Shown here: positions 24,242-32,803 of the stretch, piece after piece
Layout of the letters: each line of letters begins with the position of its first letter
How positions within the stretch are numbered: position 1 is the first letter of the stretch
DNA from: Micromonospora citrea
GTDB lineage: Bacteria; Actinomycetota; Actinomycetes; Mycobacteriales; Micromonosporaceae
NCBI RefSeq assembly: GCF_900090315.1
Contig: NZ_FMHZ01000002.1
Location: 5,240,501 to 5,304,500, forward strand
DNA: 64,000 nt
Reading direction: 5' to 3'
Notes under the pieces: model-generated
What the model saw: only the letters and a program-made list of their open reading frames with translations
What the model was told of the DNA's origin: nothing
The model's database searches: none
Program-made: the position numbers and the translations under genes

Positions 24242-25234
24242 TCAGCCGGCGGTGACCGGAGCGCCCTCGCGGGCCTCCAGCGCCTGCCGGTAGAGCCGGC
24301 CGGCGCGGTAGGACGAGCGCACCAGCGGCCCGCTCATCACGCCCGCGAAGCCGATCTCCTCGGCCTCCTCGCGCAGCTCGACGAACTCCTCCGGCTTGAC
24401 CCAGCGGGTGACCGGGTGGTGCCGGGGGGTGGGGCGCAGGTACTGCGTGATGGTGATCAGCTCGCAGCCGGCCGCGTGCAGGTCGCGCAGCGCCTGGGAG
24501 ACCTCGGCGCGCTCCTCGCCCATGCCCAGGATCAGGTTGGACTTGGTGACCAGCCCGTCGGCGCGGGCCTGGCGGATCACGTCGAGCGAGCGCTCGTAGC
24601 GGAACGCCGGCCGAATCCGCTTGAAGATCCGCGGCACGGTCTCCACGTTGTGCGCGAGCACCTCCGGCCGGGCGCCGAAGACCTCGGCGAGCTGCTCGGG
24701 GACCGCGTTGAAGTCGGGGATCAGCAGTTCGACGCCGCAGCCGGGCTGGAGGGCGTGGATCTGCCGGACGGTCTCGGCGTAGAGCCAGGCGCCGCCGTCG
24801 GGCAGGTCGTCGCGGGCCACGCCGGTGATCGTCGCGTAGCGCAGGCCCATCGAGACCACCGACTCGGCGACGCGGCGGGGCTCGTCGGCGTCGAACTCGG
24901 CCGGCTTGCCGGTGTCGATCTGGCAGAAGTCGCAGCGCCGGGTGCACTGGTCGCCACCGATGAGGAAGGTGGCCTCGCGGTCCTCCCAGCACTCGTAGAT
25001 GTTGGGGCAGCCGGCCTCCTGGCAGACGGTGTGCAGCCCCTCGCGCGAGACGAGCCCGCGCAGTTGCGTGTACTCCGGCCCCATCTTGGCCTTGACCTTG
25101 ATCCACGGCGGTTTGCGCTCGATCGGCGTCTCGGCGTTGCGCGCCTCGATGCGGAGCAGACGCCGCCCCTCGGGGGCGGGCGTCGCGGTGCGCGCTGCCT
25201 GGCCTGTCGTCGGCGCGGAGTGCTCGATCGTCAC
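24242..25234 (-). CDS. lipA: Lipoyl synthase
   Basis: The 330-residue radical SAM enzyme has both iron-sulfur motifs: the auxiliary cluster Cys set [12 protein letters not shown] and the radical [11 protein letters not shown]. The C-terminal [10 protein letters not shown] supplies the conserved Arg-Ser-Ser stretch that binds the auxiliary cluster. It inserts two sulfurs into the octanoyl chain that LipB attaches to lipoyl domains; the E2 at 39716-41530 and the glycine cleavage H protein are the expected clients. The GTG 25234 has TAGGCT seven nt upstream (leaderless). A longer frame reaching 25315 would run through this promoter. Confidence 0.97.
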   Translation of the reverse strand: MTIEHSAPTTGQAARTATPAPEGRRLLRIEARNAETPIERKPPWIKVKAKMGPEYTQLRGLVSREGLHTVCQEAGCPNIYECWEDREATFLIGGDQCTRRCDFCQIDTGKPAEFDADEPRRVAESVVSMGLRYATITGVARDDLPDGGAWLYAETVRQIHALQPGCGVELLIPDFNAVPEQLAEVFGARPEVLAHNVETVPRIFKRIRPAFRYERSLDVIRQARADGLVTKSNLILGMGEERAEVSQALRDLHAAGCELITITQYLRPTPRHHPVTRWVKPEEFVELREEAEEIGFAGVMSGPLVRSSYRAGRLYRQALEAREGAPVTAG

Positions 25235-25360
25235 GAAACCGAGCCTACGCCCGACGGCGGCCGTCGATGTACCGCGGGCGACCGGCGTCACGCCGGAAGT
25301 CTTGTGACGCCGCACACCGCGACCGGGAAAACGGCGTCACACGGGACGTCCGCGAGGTGC

Positions 25361-25366
25361 TAGCGT
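25361..25366 (+). promoter_or_regulatory. Possible -10 of the aspS T-box transcript
   Basis: TAGCGT lies 6-8 nt before the first base of the T-box leader. No clear -35 is visible 17 bp upstream. Confidence 0.4.
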
Positions 25367-25371
25367 GCCGG

Positions 25372-25676
25372 GCAGAGCTGTGACGGAGCCGAGTAGCGCC
25401 CCGATCCGCCAGTTGAAGAGAGCCGCCGGTTGCTGCGAGGCGGTCTGGCGCCGGCGTGCGAAGACCCTCCCGAGCTGCGGGAAGAACGGCCGGCGACCGG
25501 CGCCTCGCGACCACGCGGACGCGCCACCCCCGCCCAGTAGAGCCCGCCCGGCTGGCCCCGGTGAAAAGGCGACGAACGAGGCCCCCGCCACGGCGGGGGC
25601 GAAGGTGTGGTGGCACCGCGAGGTTCCCGCTCGCCCACACCTCCCGGGGATCGCGTTGCGATTGATCGAGGAGGTA
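25372..25676 (+). promoter_or_regulatory. T-box leader, Asp (GAC) specifier, translational type
   Basis: The 310-nt leader before aspS carries the T-box landmarks in order. The Stem I entry is TGACGGAGCCGAGTAG, then AGAGAGCCGCCGGTTGCTG forms the distal loop, and GCGAAGACCCTCCCGAG has GAC (25463-25465) in the specifier place. Stem III is GCCCCCGCC/GGCGGGGGC (25581-25600). The T-box core is TGGTGGCACCGCG, with the tRNA-end-binding TGGC at 25611-25614, which would pair with GCCA of a tRNA with discriminator G73. ACCTCC (25639-25644) can pair with GGAGGT (25670-25675), the ribosome binding site, and overlaps the closing arm of the antisequestrator (GGTGTGG/CCACACC). Uncharged tRNA-Asp should free the ribosome site. 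Confidence 0.88.
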
Positions 25677-25681
25677 ACGCC

Positions 25682-26968
25682 GTGCAACGCATCCTTTCCC
25701 ACCAGCTCTCCGCCCATGTCGGCGAGGACGTCCGCATCGCCGGCTGGGTGCACCGCCGCCGGCTGCTCAAGTCGGTGGCCTTCCTGATCGTGCGGGACTC
25801 CGCCGGCCTCGCCCAGGTGGTGGTCACCGACCCGGCCGTCCGCGCCGAGCTGGGCGAACTCGGCGAGGAGACCGTCGTCGAGGTGAGCGGCACGGTGGTC
25901 GCGAACCCCACCGCGCCCGCCGGGGTCGAGCTGACCGCCCCGACGGTACGACCGCTCGGCCCGCCCGCCGTGTCGCCGCCGTTCGACCTGTACCGGCCGG
26001 CGCTGACCGCGAGCCTGCCCACCCAGCTCGACCACGCTTCGGTGGCCCTGCGCCACCCGACCCGCGCGGCGGCGCTGCGCGTCTCGGCGGCGGCGGTGGC
26101 CGGCTTCCGGGCCGCGCTCGACGCCCGCGACTTCGTGGAGATCCACACCCCGAAGGTGGTCGGCTCGTCCACCGAGAGCGGGGCGAACGTCTTCGCGCTG
26201 GACTGGTTCGGCCGGCCCGCGTACCTGGCCCAGTCGCCGCAGTTCTACAAGCAGCTCATGGTCGGCGTGTTCGAGCGGGTCTACGAGGTGGGGCCGGTGT
26301 TCCGGGCCGAGCCGCACGACACCGTCCGGCACCTGGCGCAGTACACCTCGCTCGACGCCGAGCTGGGCTTCGTCGCCGACCACCGGGACGTGATGGTCGT
26401 GCTGCGCGACACGCTGGCCGGGATGCTGGGCAGCGTCACCGAGCGGGCCGGGGCCGCGCTGGCCACGCTGGGCGTGACCGCACCGGAGGTGCCGGCGGAG
26501 ATCCCGGCCGTGCACTTCACCGAGGCGCTGGGGATCGCCGGCGCGCCGGCCGACGAGCCGGACCTGGCGCCGGCGCACGAGCGGGCGCTGGGGGAGTGGG
26601 CGCGGCGGGAGCACGGCTCGGAGTTCCTCTTCGTGACCGGCTACCCGATGGCGAAGCGCCCCTTCTACACCCACCCCGACCCGGCGCGGCCCGCGTACTC
26701 CAACGGGTTCGACCTGCTGTTCCGAGGGCTGGAGCTGGTGACGGGCGGGCAGCGGCTGCACCGGCACGCCGACTACCTGGCGGCGCTCGCCGCCCGGGGC
26801 GAGCCGGTCGAGCCGTACGCCGGCTACGTCGACGCGTTCCGGCACGGCATGCCGCCGCACGGCGGCTTCGCCATCGGGCTGGAACGCTTCGTGGCCCGCC
26901 TCACCGGCGCGACCAACGTCCGCGAGGTCACCGCCTTCCCCCGAGACCTCCACCGCCTGACCCCCTGA
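25682..26968 (+). CDS. aspS: Archaeal-type (short) aspartyl-tRNA synthetase
   Basis: The 428-residue class II synthetase has the N-terminal OB fold (VRIAGWVHRRRLLKSVAFLI), motif 1 region FVEIHTPKVVGSSTESGANV, motif 2 YEVGPVFRAEPHDT and motif 3 GGFAIGLERFVARL. It lacks the large GAD insertion of bacterial AspRS, so it belongs to the archaeal/eukaryal branch, which may be discriminating or may charge tRNA-Asn as well. The usual motif 2 start FRAEEHNT reads FRAEPHDT here. The GTG 25682 has AGGAGGT about six nt upstream, within a T-box leader. Bacteria with this form often also have a standard aspS; if so, this is a regulated second copy. Confidence 0.9.
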   Translation: MQRILSHQLSAHVGEDVRIAGWVHRRRLLKSVAFLIVRDSAGLAQVVVTDPAVRAELGELGEETVVEVSGTVVANPTAPAGVELTAPTVRPLGPPAVSPPFDLYRPALTASLPTQLDHASVALRHPTRAAALRVSAAAVAGFRAALDARDFVEIHTPKVVGSSTESGANVFALDWFGRPAYLAQSPQFYKQLMVGVFERVYEVGPVFRAEPHDTVRHLAQYTSLDAELGFVADHRDVMVVLRDTLAGMLGSVTERAGAALATLGVTAPEVPAEIPAVHFTEALGIAGAPADEPDLAPAHERALGEWARREHGSEFLFVTGYPMAKRPFYTHPDPARPAYSNGFDLLFRGLELVTGGQRLHRHADYLAALAARGEPVEPYAGYVDAFRHGMPPHGGFAIGLERFVARLTGATNVREVTAFPRDLHRLTP

Positions 26969-27008
26969 CCCCGACCCGCCCCGCCCCGCCCTGGCCCTCC
27001 AGGCTGTG

Positions 27009-27069
27009 GTTGATCATGACGTTGGCGGCGTCGGTGTCGGCGTGTCGCGCCGGCAACGTCATGATCAAC
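27009..27069. repeat. Intergenic palindrome, TTGATCATGACGTTG arms
   Basis: GTTGATCATGACGTTG (27009-27024) pairs perfectly with 27054-27069. An inner GC stem extends it after one mismatch. It lies between the convergent aspS and VOC genes and shares TTGATCATGA with the palindrome at 31474. Confidence 0.85.
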
Positions 27070-27098
27070 GCGGCGGGGTCGGGGGTGGGGGTGGGGGG

Positions 27099-27491
27099 TC
27101 AGGGTGGGCCGAGGAGGTCCCAGAGGTTGCCGGCGATGTCGCGGAAGACGGCGACCCGGCCGTACGGCTCGGTGCGGGGCGGCTTCACGAACTCGACGCC
27201 CGCCTCGACCATCCGGCGGTGGACGGCGTCGAAGTCGTCGACGCGGAGGAAGAAGCCCACCCGGCCGGCGACCTGGTCGCCCACCGCCCGCGCCTGCCGG
27301 TCGCCGTCGGCGCGGGCCAGCAGCAGCCCGGTCTGCCCGCCGGGCGGCCGGACGACGACCCAGCGCTTCGGGCGGCCGTCGTTGGTCAGCGAGGGCGAAT
27401 CCTCGACCAGGTCGAAGCCGAGCACCTCGGTGAAGAACGCGATGGCCGGGTCGTACTCGGCGACGACGATCGTGACCAGGTCGATCCGCAC
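27099..27491 (-). CDS. VOC family protein, downstream of lipB
   Basis: The 130-residue VOC unit opens with RIDLVTIVVAEYDPAIAFFT and EVLGFDLVEDSP and closes with RVAVFRDIAGNLWDLLGPP. The centre has VGFFLRVDDFDAVHRRMVEA, usual for this fold. It starts at GTG 27491, three nt after the lipB stop, so it is in the lipB operon. Nothing in the sequence shows the ligand. The operon link to lipoate transfer may be accidental. Confidence 0.85.
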   Translation of the reverse strand: MRIDLVTIVVAEYDPAIAFFTEVLGFDLVEDSPSLTNDGRPKRWVVVRPPGGQTGLLLARADGDRQARAVGDQVAGRVGFFLRVDDFDAVHRRMVEAGVEFVKPPRTEPYGRVAVFRDIAGNLWDLLGPP

Positions 27492-27494
27492 CGG

Positions 27495-28136
27495 TCAGGC
27501 CGTGACGAGGGTGGGCAGGTGGCGCTCGACGACCGGCAGCACGTCGGCCACGGTGACCGGGCGGCCCAGCTCGGCGGTGAGCGAGGTGACCCCGGCGTCG
27601 CGGATGCCGCAGGGCACGATCCGGTCGAAGTACGCGAGGTCGCAGTCGCAGTTGACCGAGAAGCCGTGCAGGGTCACCCCGCGGGCGACCCGGATGCCGA
27701 TGGCGGCCACCTTGCGGGCCGGCCCCCGGTCGTCCTCGGGCACCCAGACCCCGCTGCGCCCCTCGACCCGGCCGGCGGTCAGCCCGAACTCGGCGCAGAC
27801 GTCGATCAGCAACTGCTCGGTGCGGCGGACGTAGGCGACCACGTCCACCGGGTCGGGCAGCCGCAGGATCGGGTAGCCCACCAGCTGCCCGGGGCCGTGC
27901 CAGGTGATCTTGCCGCCCCGGTCCACGTCGACGACCGGGGTGCCGTCCATCGGCCGGTCCCACGGCTCGGTGCGCTTGCCGGCTGTGTAGACGCTCGGGT
28001 GCTCCAGGAGCAGCACGGTGTCGCCGCGCTCCCCGGCCACCACCGACTCGTGCAGTCGACGCTGCTCGTCCCAGGCGGCCTGGTAGTCGAGGACGCCGGC
28101 GCGGACGGCCGTGAGGCCGGGGGTCGTCGTGGTCAC
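27495..28136 (-). CDS. lipB: Octanoyl-ACP:protein octanoyltransferase
   Basis: The 213-residue product has the LipB signature [15 protein letters not shown], then [10 protein letters not shown] with the catalytic Lys, [15 protein letters not shown], and IVPCGI with the catalytic Cys. It moves octanoate from acyl carrier protein to the Lys of lipoyl domains, the substrate of LipA. The GTG 28136 has TAGGCT seven nt upstream (leaderless). An in-frame extension to 28169 would start upstream of this promoter, so I reject it. Confidence 0.96.
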   Translation of the reverse strand: MTTTTPGLTAVRAGVLDYQAAWDEQRRLHESVVAGERGDTVLLLEHPSVYTAGKRTEPWDRPMDGTPVVDVDRGGKITWHGPGQLVGYPILRLPDPVDVVAYVRRTEQLLIDVCAEFGLTAGRVEGRSGVWVPEDDRGPARKVAAIGIRVARGVTLHGFSVNCDCDLAYFDRIVPCGIRDAGVTSLTAELGRPVTVADVLPVVERHLPTLVTA

Positions 28137-28227
28137 GCCGCCAAGCCTAGACCCGTACCGACCGGTCACCTCCGGTGACGCGGCTCACGAGGAGGACCCG
28201 GCGACGGGGCGGCCCGGGTGACCGGGC

Positions 28228-30048
28228 TCAGCCCTGCGGGACGCGCCAGAGCCACACGTCGTCGACCCGCTCGGGCGGGCCGAGCAACGCGGTCACGGTG
28301 CGCCGGATCGCCTCTTCGTCGACCGGCCACTTCGCCCCGTGCACCTCGTCGGCCAGCACGATCGTCTCGATCCGCCAGTGCCGCAGGTCGGCGCGGACCT
28401 CCTGGATGGTGCCCTCGGTGACGATCGGCACCAGCCCGGTCCGTCCCGCCTGGTCCACCAGCGCGCCGAACGGGCGCGGCGTCGGGCCGATCCGGCCCCG
28501 GCCGTCGGGGCCGCCCGGCCCGAGGAAGAAACCGGAGGGGATGGCGAACTCGCCCTGTCGGTGCGCCAGGGCGTACGCCTGCCAGCGCTGCCCGTCGGGA
28601 TAGACGTCGAGGGTCAGCGGCACCGGGGTCAGCACCCCGCCCGGGGAGACGTGGTCGCGCCAGGTGCCGGCGGTGACGAACCGGGGGATCGGCTCGCGCT
28701 CGATGGTCAGCAGCGGGGTCGGCAGCAGCGGCAGCAGCGCCACCGCGAACGCCGCCCACCAGGCCCGCCGGGCGGCCGGACGCCGGGGCGGGTCGGCGCG
28801 CAACAGGTCGACGGCGTACGCGAGCAGCACCCCGATCACCGGCGCCACCACCAGCGCCAGCCGGGCGGGCAGGGCGGCGTTCACCACCGGCAGGTGCCCG
28901 AGCAGGTCGAACGGCATCGGCAGGTCGGTGCGCCGCCCGTCGACCTTGGCCTCGGGCCCGAACGAGAGCACCGTGAAGACAACGGCGGTCACGCCCAGCG
29001 CCCACAGTGTCGCCCGGCGACCCGCGTCGGCCCGGCGCCACAGCGCCACGAAGCACGCGACGGCGAGCAGCAGCAGGGGGAGCCCGAAGAACGAGTTCTC
29101 CTCCGTCGGGTTGGGCGCCAGCCGGGTGCCCAGCCCCACCTCGCCGGCCAGCGAGCGGCGCGGGTACGCCCCGAACGCCACCACGTCCTCGGAGTGGATG
29201 ACGGCGTCGAAGCCGGTGCCGTGGAAGCGCTGCGGGCCGGCGAAGTGCAGCCAGAGCGGGTACGCCAGCAGCACCCCGGCGACCACGGCGGTCGCCGCGA
29301 GCCCTCGCAGGAAGCCGGGCAGCGCCGCCCGCGCCTCGGCGCGGTGGGCCGGGTGCAGCGCCCAGACGGCGACGAAGACGCCGAGCGCCAGCGCGGTGAA
29401 GAAGAGCCCCTCGGCGGCGATGGAGAAGGCGACGGCGACGAGCAGGCCGAGGATCGCGCCGTCGCGCAGCGGGCGCCGGGAGCCGCGCAGCGCGAAGGTC
29501 CGCCAGACCAGCAGCGGCACCAGCCAGCCGGCGGTCCAGTTCAGGTGGGCGTTGGCGTGCGAGACCATGCCGGGGGAGAAGCCGATGAACAGCCCGCCGA
29601 CCGCGGCGGCGAGCGGGCTGCGGACCAGGTGCCGGGAGAGCAGCCAGTACCAGGCGAGCGCGGTGGCGGCCAGGTTGAGGGTGAGGATCACCAGGAACGT
29701 CGCCGAGGGGCCGACGAGGAACGTCAGCGGGGCGAAGACCACCGCGTACACCGTGATCGAGGTGTTGACCGCGAGGTTGACCCCGTCGGGGACGTTGACC
29801 AGGTAGGTGAAGAGCGGGTTGTCGCCGTGGGTCACCGCGTGCCCGCCGAAGGCCAGCAGCCACTCGAAGAGCGCCTGGTCGCTGGAGTTGACCGTGATGG
29901 CGCGGGCGTTCGGGTCCCGCCACAGCCCGCTGGTCACCCAGACGGCGAGGGCCAGCGCGACCAGCGCCACGATCAGGTCGGCCCGGCGGTTCCGGGTGAC
30001 GCGGGGCGGCGGGGTCGGCGCGGGCGCCACGGACGGGGAGGTCGGCAC
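28228..30048 (-). CDS. Polytopic GT-C-like membrane protein
   Basis: The 606-residue protein has about eleven membrane segments and a C-terminal soluble domain of roughly 170 residues. The first outer loop carries ITVNSSDQALFEWLLAFGG, with an Asp where GT-C glycosyltransferases place the catalytic acid, followed by NPLFTYLVNVPDGVNL. The fold looks like a lipid-linked sugar transferase, but I cannot name the family. The start is GTG 30048, with TAACGT seven nt upstream (leaderless). No glycan genes are adjacent except the mannosyltransferases 15 kb away. Confidence 0.75.
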   Translation of the reverse strand: MPTSPSVAPAPTPPPRVTRNRRADLIVALVALALAVWVTSGLWRDPNARAITVNSSDQALFEWLLAFGGHAVTHGDNPLFTYLVNVPDGVNLAVNTSITVYAVVFAPLTFLVGPSATFLVILTLNLAATALAWYWLLSRHLVRSPLAAAVGGLFIGFSPGMVSHANAHLNWTAGWLVPLLVWRTFALRGSRRPLRDGAILGLLVAVAFSIAAEGLFFTALALGVFVAVWALHPAHRAEARAALPGFLRGLAATAVVAGVLLAYPLWLHFAGPQRFHGTGFDAVIHSEDVVAFGAYPRRSLAGEVGLGTRLAPNPTEENSFFGLPLLLLAVACFVALWRRADAGRRATLWALGVTAVVFTVLSFGPEAKVDGRRTDLPMPFDLLGHLPVVNAALPARLALVVAPVIGVLLAYAVDLLRADPPRRPAARRAWWAAFAVALLPLLPTPLLTIEREPIPRFVTAGTWRDHVSPGGVLTPVPLTLDVYPDGQRWQAYALAHRQGEFAIPSGFFLGPGGPDGRGRIGPTPRPFGALVDQAGRTGLVPIVTEGTIQEVRADLRHWRIETIVLADEVHGAKWPVDEEAIRRTVTALLGPPERVDDVWLWRVPQG

Positions 30049-30209
30049 GCAGCGGACGTTACCAACCGGACCTGGACACGCCGGTCAGGACGCACATCCT
30101 CTCGACGGTGAATGTGTGAGCGTGGCCCATGTCACACCATCGACGCATCGACGTAACGTCTCGGCAATTCGCGGGTGACCCAGTTCACAAACCGTCCCCA
30201 GGAGGCCCC

Positions 30210-31445
30210 GTGCGCCGCTCCCCGTCCCTGTCCACCCGGCTGACCGGTGCGGTCGCTGGGCTGGTCCTCGCCGTCACCGCGGCGGTGACCCTCGCCGCCC
30301 CCGCCCAGGCCGCCACCCTCACCCAGGTCACCGGCTTCGGCTCCAACCCCGGCAACCTCGCCATGTACGCGTACCGACCGGACAACCTGCCGGCCGGAGC
30401 CCCGGCGGTCGTGCTGCTGCACGGATGCACCCAGAACGCCGCCGGCTACTTCGCCAACTCCGGTTGGCAGAAGTTCGCCGACCAGTGGAAGTTCGCCCTG
30501 ATCGTGCCGCAGCAGTCCAGCGCCAACCAGCCGCTGAGCTGCTTCAACTGGTTCGTCGAGCAGGACATCACCCGGGGCTCCGGCGAGGCGCTGTCGATCA
30601 GGCAGATGGTCGACCACGCCCGCGCAAATTTCGGCACCGATCCGAGCCGGGTCTTCGTCAGCGGGCTCTCCGCGGGCGGGGGGATGAGCGCGGTCATGCT
30701 CGCCACCTACCCGGACGTCTTCGCCGCCGGCTCCGTCATCGCCGGCCTGCCGTACCGCTGCTCGCCGCCCGCCTCCACCAGCACCTGCCAGTACAGCGGG
30801 GTGAACAAGAGCCCGCGGGAGTGGGGCAACCTCGTCCGGGCCGCCCACCCAGGGCACACCGGGCCGCGCCCGCGGGTCGCCATCTGGCACGGCACCTCGG
30901 ACTCCACCGTCGTGCCGGCCAACGCCACCGAGCTGCGCGACCAGTGGACCGACGTGCGGGGCGTCTCCCAGACTCCGACCAGCACGGCGTCGCTGCCGGC
31001 CAACACCAGCCTCGAGGTGTACGGCGACGACGACGTGCGGGTCTACCGGATCTCCGGCATGGGCCACGGCACCCCGGTGGACCCCGGTGCGGCCGCCGAC
31101 CAGTGCGGCACCGCCGCCCCGTACCTGCTCGACACCATCTGCTCCGCCTACCACGACGCGGTCTTCTTCGGCCTGAACGGCGGGACCACCCCGAGCCCGA
31201 CGCCGACCGCCTCCCCGACCGCCGGCCCCACGGCGTCCCCGACGGTGACTCCCACCGCGTCCCCGACGGCGTCCCCGACCTGCGTCACGGCCAGCAACTA
31301 CGCCCACGTCACCGCCGGCCGGGCCTACCACTCCGGCGGCTACGCCTACGCCAACGGCTCCGGCCAGCGGATGGGCCTCTACAACACCTTCTACACCAGC
31401 ACCCTCAAGCAGACCGGCCCCAACCACTGGGTGATCGGCTGCTGA
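30210..31445 (+). CDS. Secreted PHB-depolymerase family esterase
   Basis: The 411-residue product has a signal peptide (basic start, then AGLVLAVTAAVTLAAPAQA). The alpha/beta-hydrolase domain has the oxyanion region VVLLHGCTQNA, nucleophile elbow VFVSGLSAGGGMSA, an Asp in IWHGTSDSTVVPAN and a His in GMGHGTPVD. A Pro-Thr-Ser linker leads to a C-terminal domain of about 50 residues (CVTASNYAHVTAGRAYHSGG and on) found on extracellular depolymerases. It could act on short-chain polyhydroxyalkanoates or on plant-wall feruloyl esters; the pectate lyase nearby fits the second. The start at GTG 30210 has AGGAGG four to five nt upstream. Confidence 0.88.
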   Translation: MRRSPSLSTRLTGAVAGLVLAVTAAVTLAAPAQAATLTQVTGFGSNPGNLAMYAYRPDNLPAGAPAVVLLHGCTQNAAGYFANSGWQKFADQWKFALIVPQQSSANQPLSCFNWFVEQDITRGSGEALSIRQMVDHARANFGTDPSRVFVSGLSAGGGMSAVMLATYPDVFAAGSVIAGLPYRCSPPASTSTCQYSGVNKSPREWGNLVRAAHPGHTGPRPRVAIWHGTSDSTVVPANATELRDQWTDVRGVSQTPTSTASLPANTSLEVYGDDDVRVYRISGMGHGTPVDPGAAADQCGTAAPYLLDTICSAYHDAVFFGLNGGTTPSPTPTASPTAGPTASPTVTPTASPTASPTCVTASNYAHVTAGRAYHSGGYAYANGSGQRMGLYNTFYTSTLKQTGPNHWVIGC

Positions 31446-31473
31446 CCCCCCACCGACCCGCTACCACTCCGAC

Positions 31474-31532
31474 GCGTTGATCATGAAGTCGCGACGCGCC
31501 GAGCGCGGCGACCCCGACTTCATGATCAACGC
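31474..31532. repeat. Intergenic palindrome, GCGTTGATCATGAAGTCG arms
   Basis: An 18-bp perfect stem joins 31474-31491 with 31515-31532 around a GC-rich loop. It lies between two convergent genes. The outer ten bases match the arm of the palindrome at 27009. Confidence 0.88.
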
Positions 31533-31555
31533 CGAGAGGGAGGGGAGGGGCGGGG

Positions 31556-32464
31556 TCAGGGGGTGGTCAGGGCCGCGTGGAGGGCGGTGGACAGGGTGGG
31601 GTGGCGGTAGGCGAAGCCGGCCTCCGTGAGCACGCCGGGGAGGACGCGGGTGCTCGTCAGCGCCTCGTGGGCGAAGCCGCCGAGCGCCACCTTCAACGCC
31701 ACCGCCGGGATCGGGATGATCGCCGGCCGGCGCAGCTGCCGGGCCAGCTCGCGGGTGAACTCGGCGTTGGTCACCGGGGCCGGCCCCACCCCGTTGACCG
31801 GTCCCGCGATGTCGTCGCGGGCCAGCAGGAACGCCGCCGCGTCCAGCCAGTCCGCCATGGAGATCCACGGCAGCCACTGCCGCCCGCTGCCGAGCCGGCC
31901 GGCGATGCCCAGCCGGAACGGCAGCAACTGCGGCTTGAGCAGCCCGCCGTCGCGGTGCAGCGGCAGCCCCGTGCGCAGCCGCACCACGCGTACGCCCGCG
32001 TCCTCGGCCGGGCGGGTCGCGGCCTCCCAGACCCGGCAGACGTCGGCCAGGAAGCCCTGGCCGGCCGGAGCGTCCTCCTCGACCGTCCGGTCGCCGGTGT
32101 TGCCGTACCAACCGACGGCCGAGGAGTTGAGCAGCACCCGCGGCCGGTCGCCGTCGGGCAGCCTGGCGATGGTGATCGCCAGCGTGGTGGTGCTGTCGAC
32201 CCGGCTGGACCGGATCAGCTGGCGGTACCGGTCGTTCCACCGCCGGTCGCCGACGCCCGCGCCGGCCAGGTTGACCACCGCGTCCGCCTCGGCCACGACC
32301 GCCGGGTCGAGCTGCGCGGCGGGCGGGTTCCACTGCCGCTCGTCGGGGGTGCGCGGTGGTCGGCGGACCAGCCGGGTGACCTGGTGCCCGTCCGCCGTGA
32401 GCCGGTGGGCCAGCCGGGTGCCGAGGAAACCGGACGCGCCGGCCATGAGGATCCGCATGCTCAT
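31556..32464 (-). CDS. TIGR01777 family NAD(P)-binding oxidoreductase
   Basis: The 302-residue extended-SDR protein has MRILMAGASGFLGTRLAHRL for dinucleotide binding, NLAGAGVGDRRWNDRYRQ and SSAVGWYGNTGDRTV, which are signatures of the TIGR01777/DUF1731 group, and the C-terminal DUF1731 block (PGVLTEAGFAYRHPTL). In M. tuberculosis the homologue Rv2216 sits next to lipB, as here with two insertions. The reaction is unknown. Two in-frame ATGs (32464, 32458) are possible; both keep the Rossmann start. Confidence 0.88.
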   Translation of the reverse strand: MSMRILMAGASGFLGTRLAHRLTADGHQVTRLVRRPPRTPDERQWNPPAAQLDPAVVAEADAVVNLAGAGVGDRRWNDRYRQLIRSSRVDSTTTLAITIARLPDGDRPRVLLNSSAVGWYGNTGDRTVEEDAPAGQGFLADVCRVWEAATRPAEDAGVRVVRLRTGLPLHRDGGLLKPQLLPFRLGIAGRLGSGRQWLPWISMADWLDAAAFLLARDDIAGPVNGVGPAPVTNAEFTRELARQLRRPAIIPIPAVALKVALGGFAHEALTSTRVLPGVLTEAGFAYRHPTLSTALHAALTTP

Positions 32465-32803
32465 ATCTTCGGGTACGGACCGACTCCTGGATGCGGTCAG
32501 CCGGACGAAGCCCTGCCGAAGGCGCTGTGAAGCCGCCGGCGACCCGGCTCGGCAGGATGGCTCCCCCGCGCCGTCAGCGCACCGGTGCCCCGGTCCCCGC
32601 CCGGCGGTCGACGTCTGGTCGTGCCCGCAGCGCTGGATGCAACAAACCTGCACGTGCCCGCCCTTGCCTTGCGGCAAGCGCTTTCCTAGCCTGTAACCCA
32701 TTGATGCCTCTGATTCTCGACCGGGTCGAGAGTGTCGGAGCCACCTGCGGCGTCGGGCGGCAAGGCAGCGCCCGCGCCGTGCCTACTCCTGAGGAGTCCA
32801 GCA
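32465..32803. other. Divergent spacer before the pectate lyase
   Basis: The left 190 bp shows nothing recognisable. The right part holds the pectate lyase promoter (32664-32692) with an operator in its spacer, then a 5' UTR of about 105 nt. Confidence 0.5.
32664..32692 (+). promoter_or_regulatory. Pectate lyase promoter with LacI-type operator
   Basis: TTGCCT (32664-32669) and TAGCCT (32687-32692) are 17 bp apart. The spacer contains GGCAAGCGCTTTCC (32673-32686), centred on the perfect palindrome AAGCGCTT, the usual core for LacI-family sugar repressors. Binding there would block RNA polymerase. Confidence 0.7.

Noticed and set aside
25245..25640. Minus-strand gene in the lipA-aspS spacer
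   Set aside because: The frame is open only because of GC bias; the plus strand there forms a coherent T-box.
25601..25645. tRNA gene near the T-box core
   Set aside because: The region shows stems but no cloverleaf, anticodon arm or TTCGA loop; it is the T-box antisequestrator.
30132..30209. Earlier start for the PHB-depolymerase-like gene
   Set aside because: It would bury the signal peptide behind 27 residues; GTG 30210 has a strong ribosome binding site.
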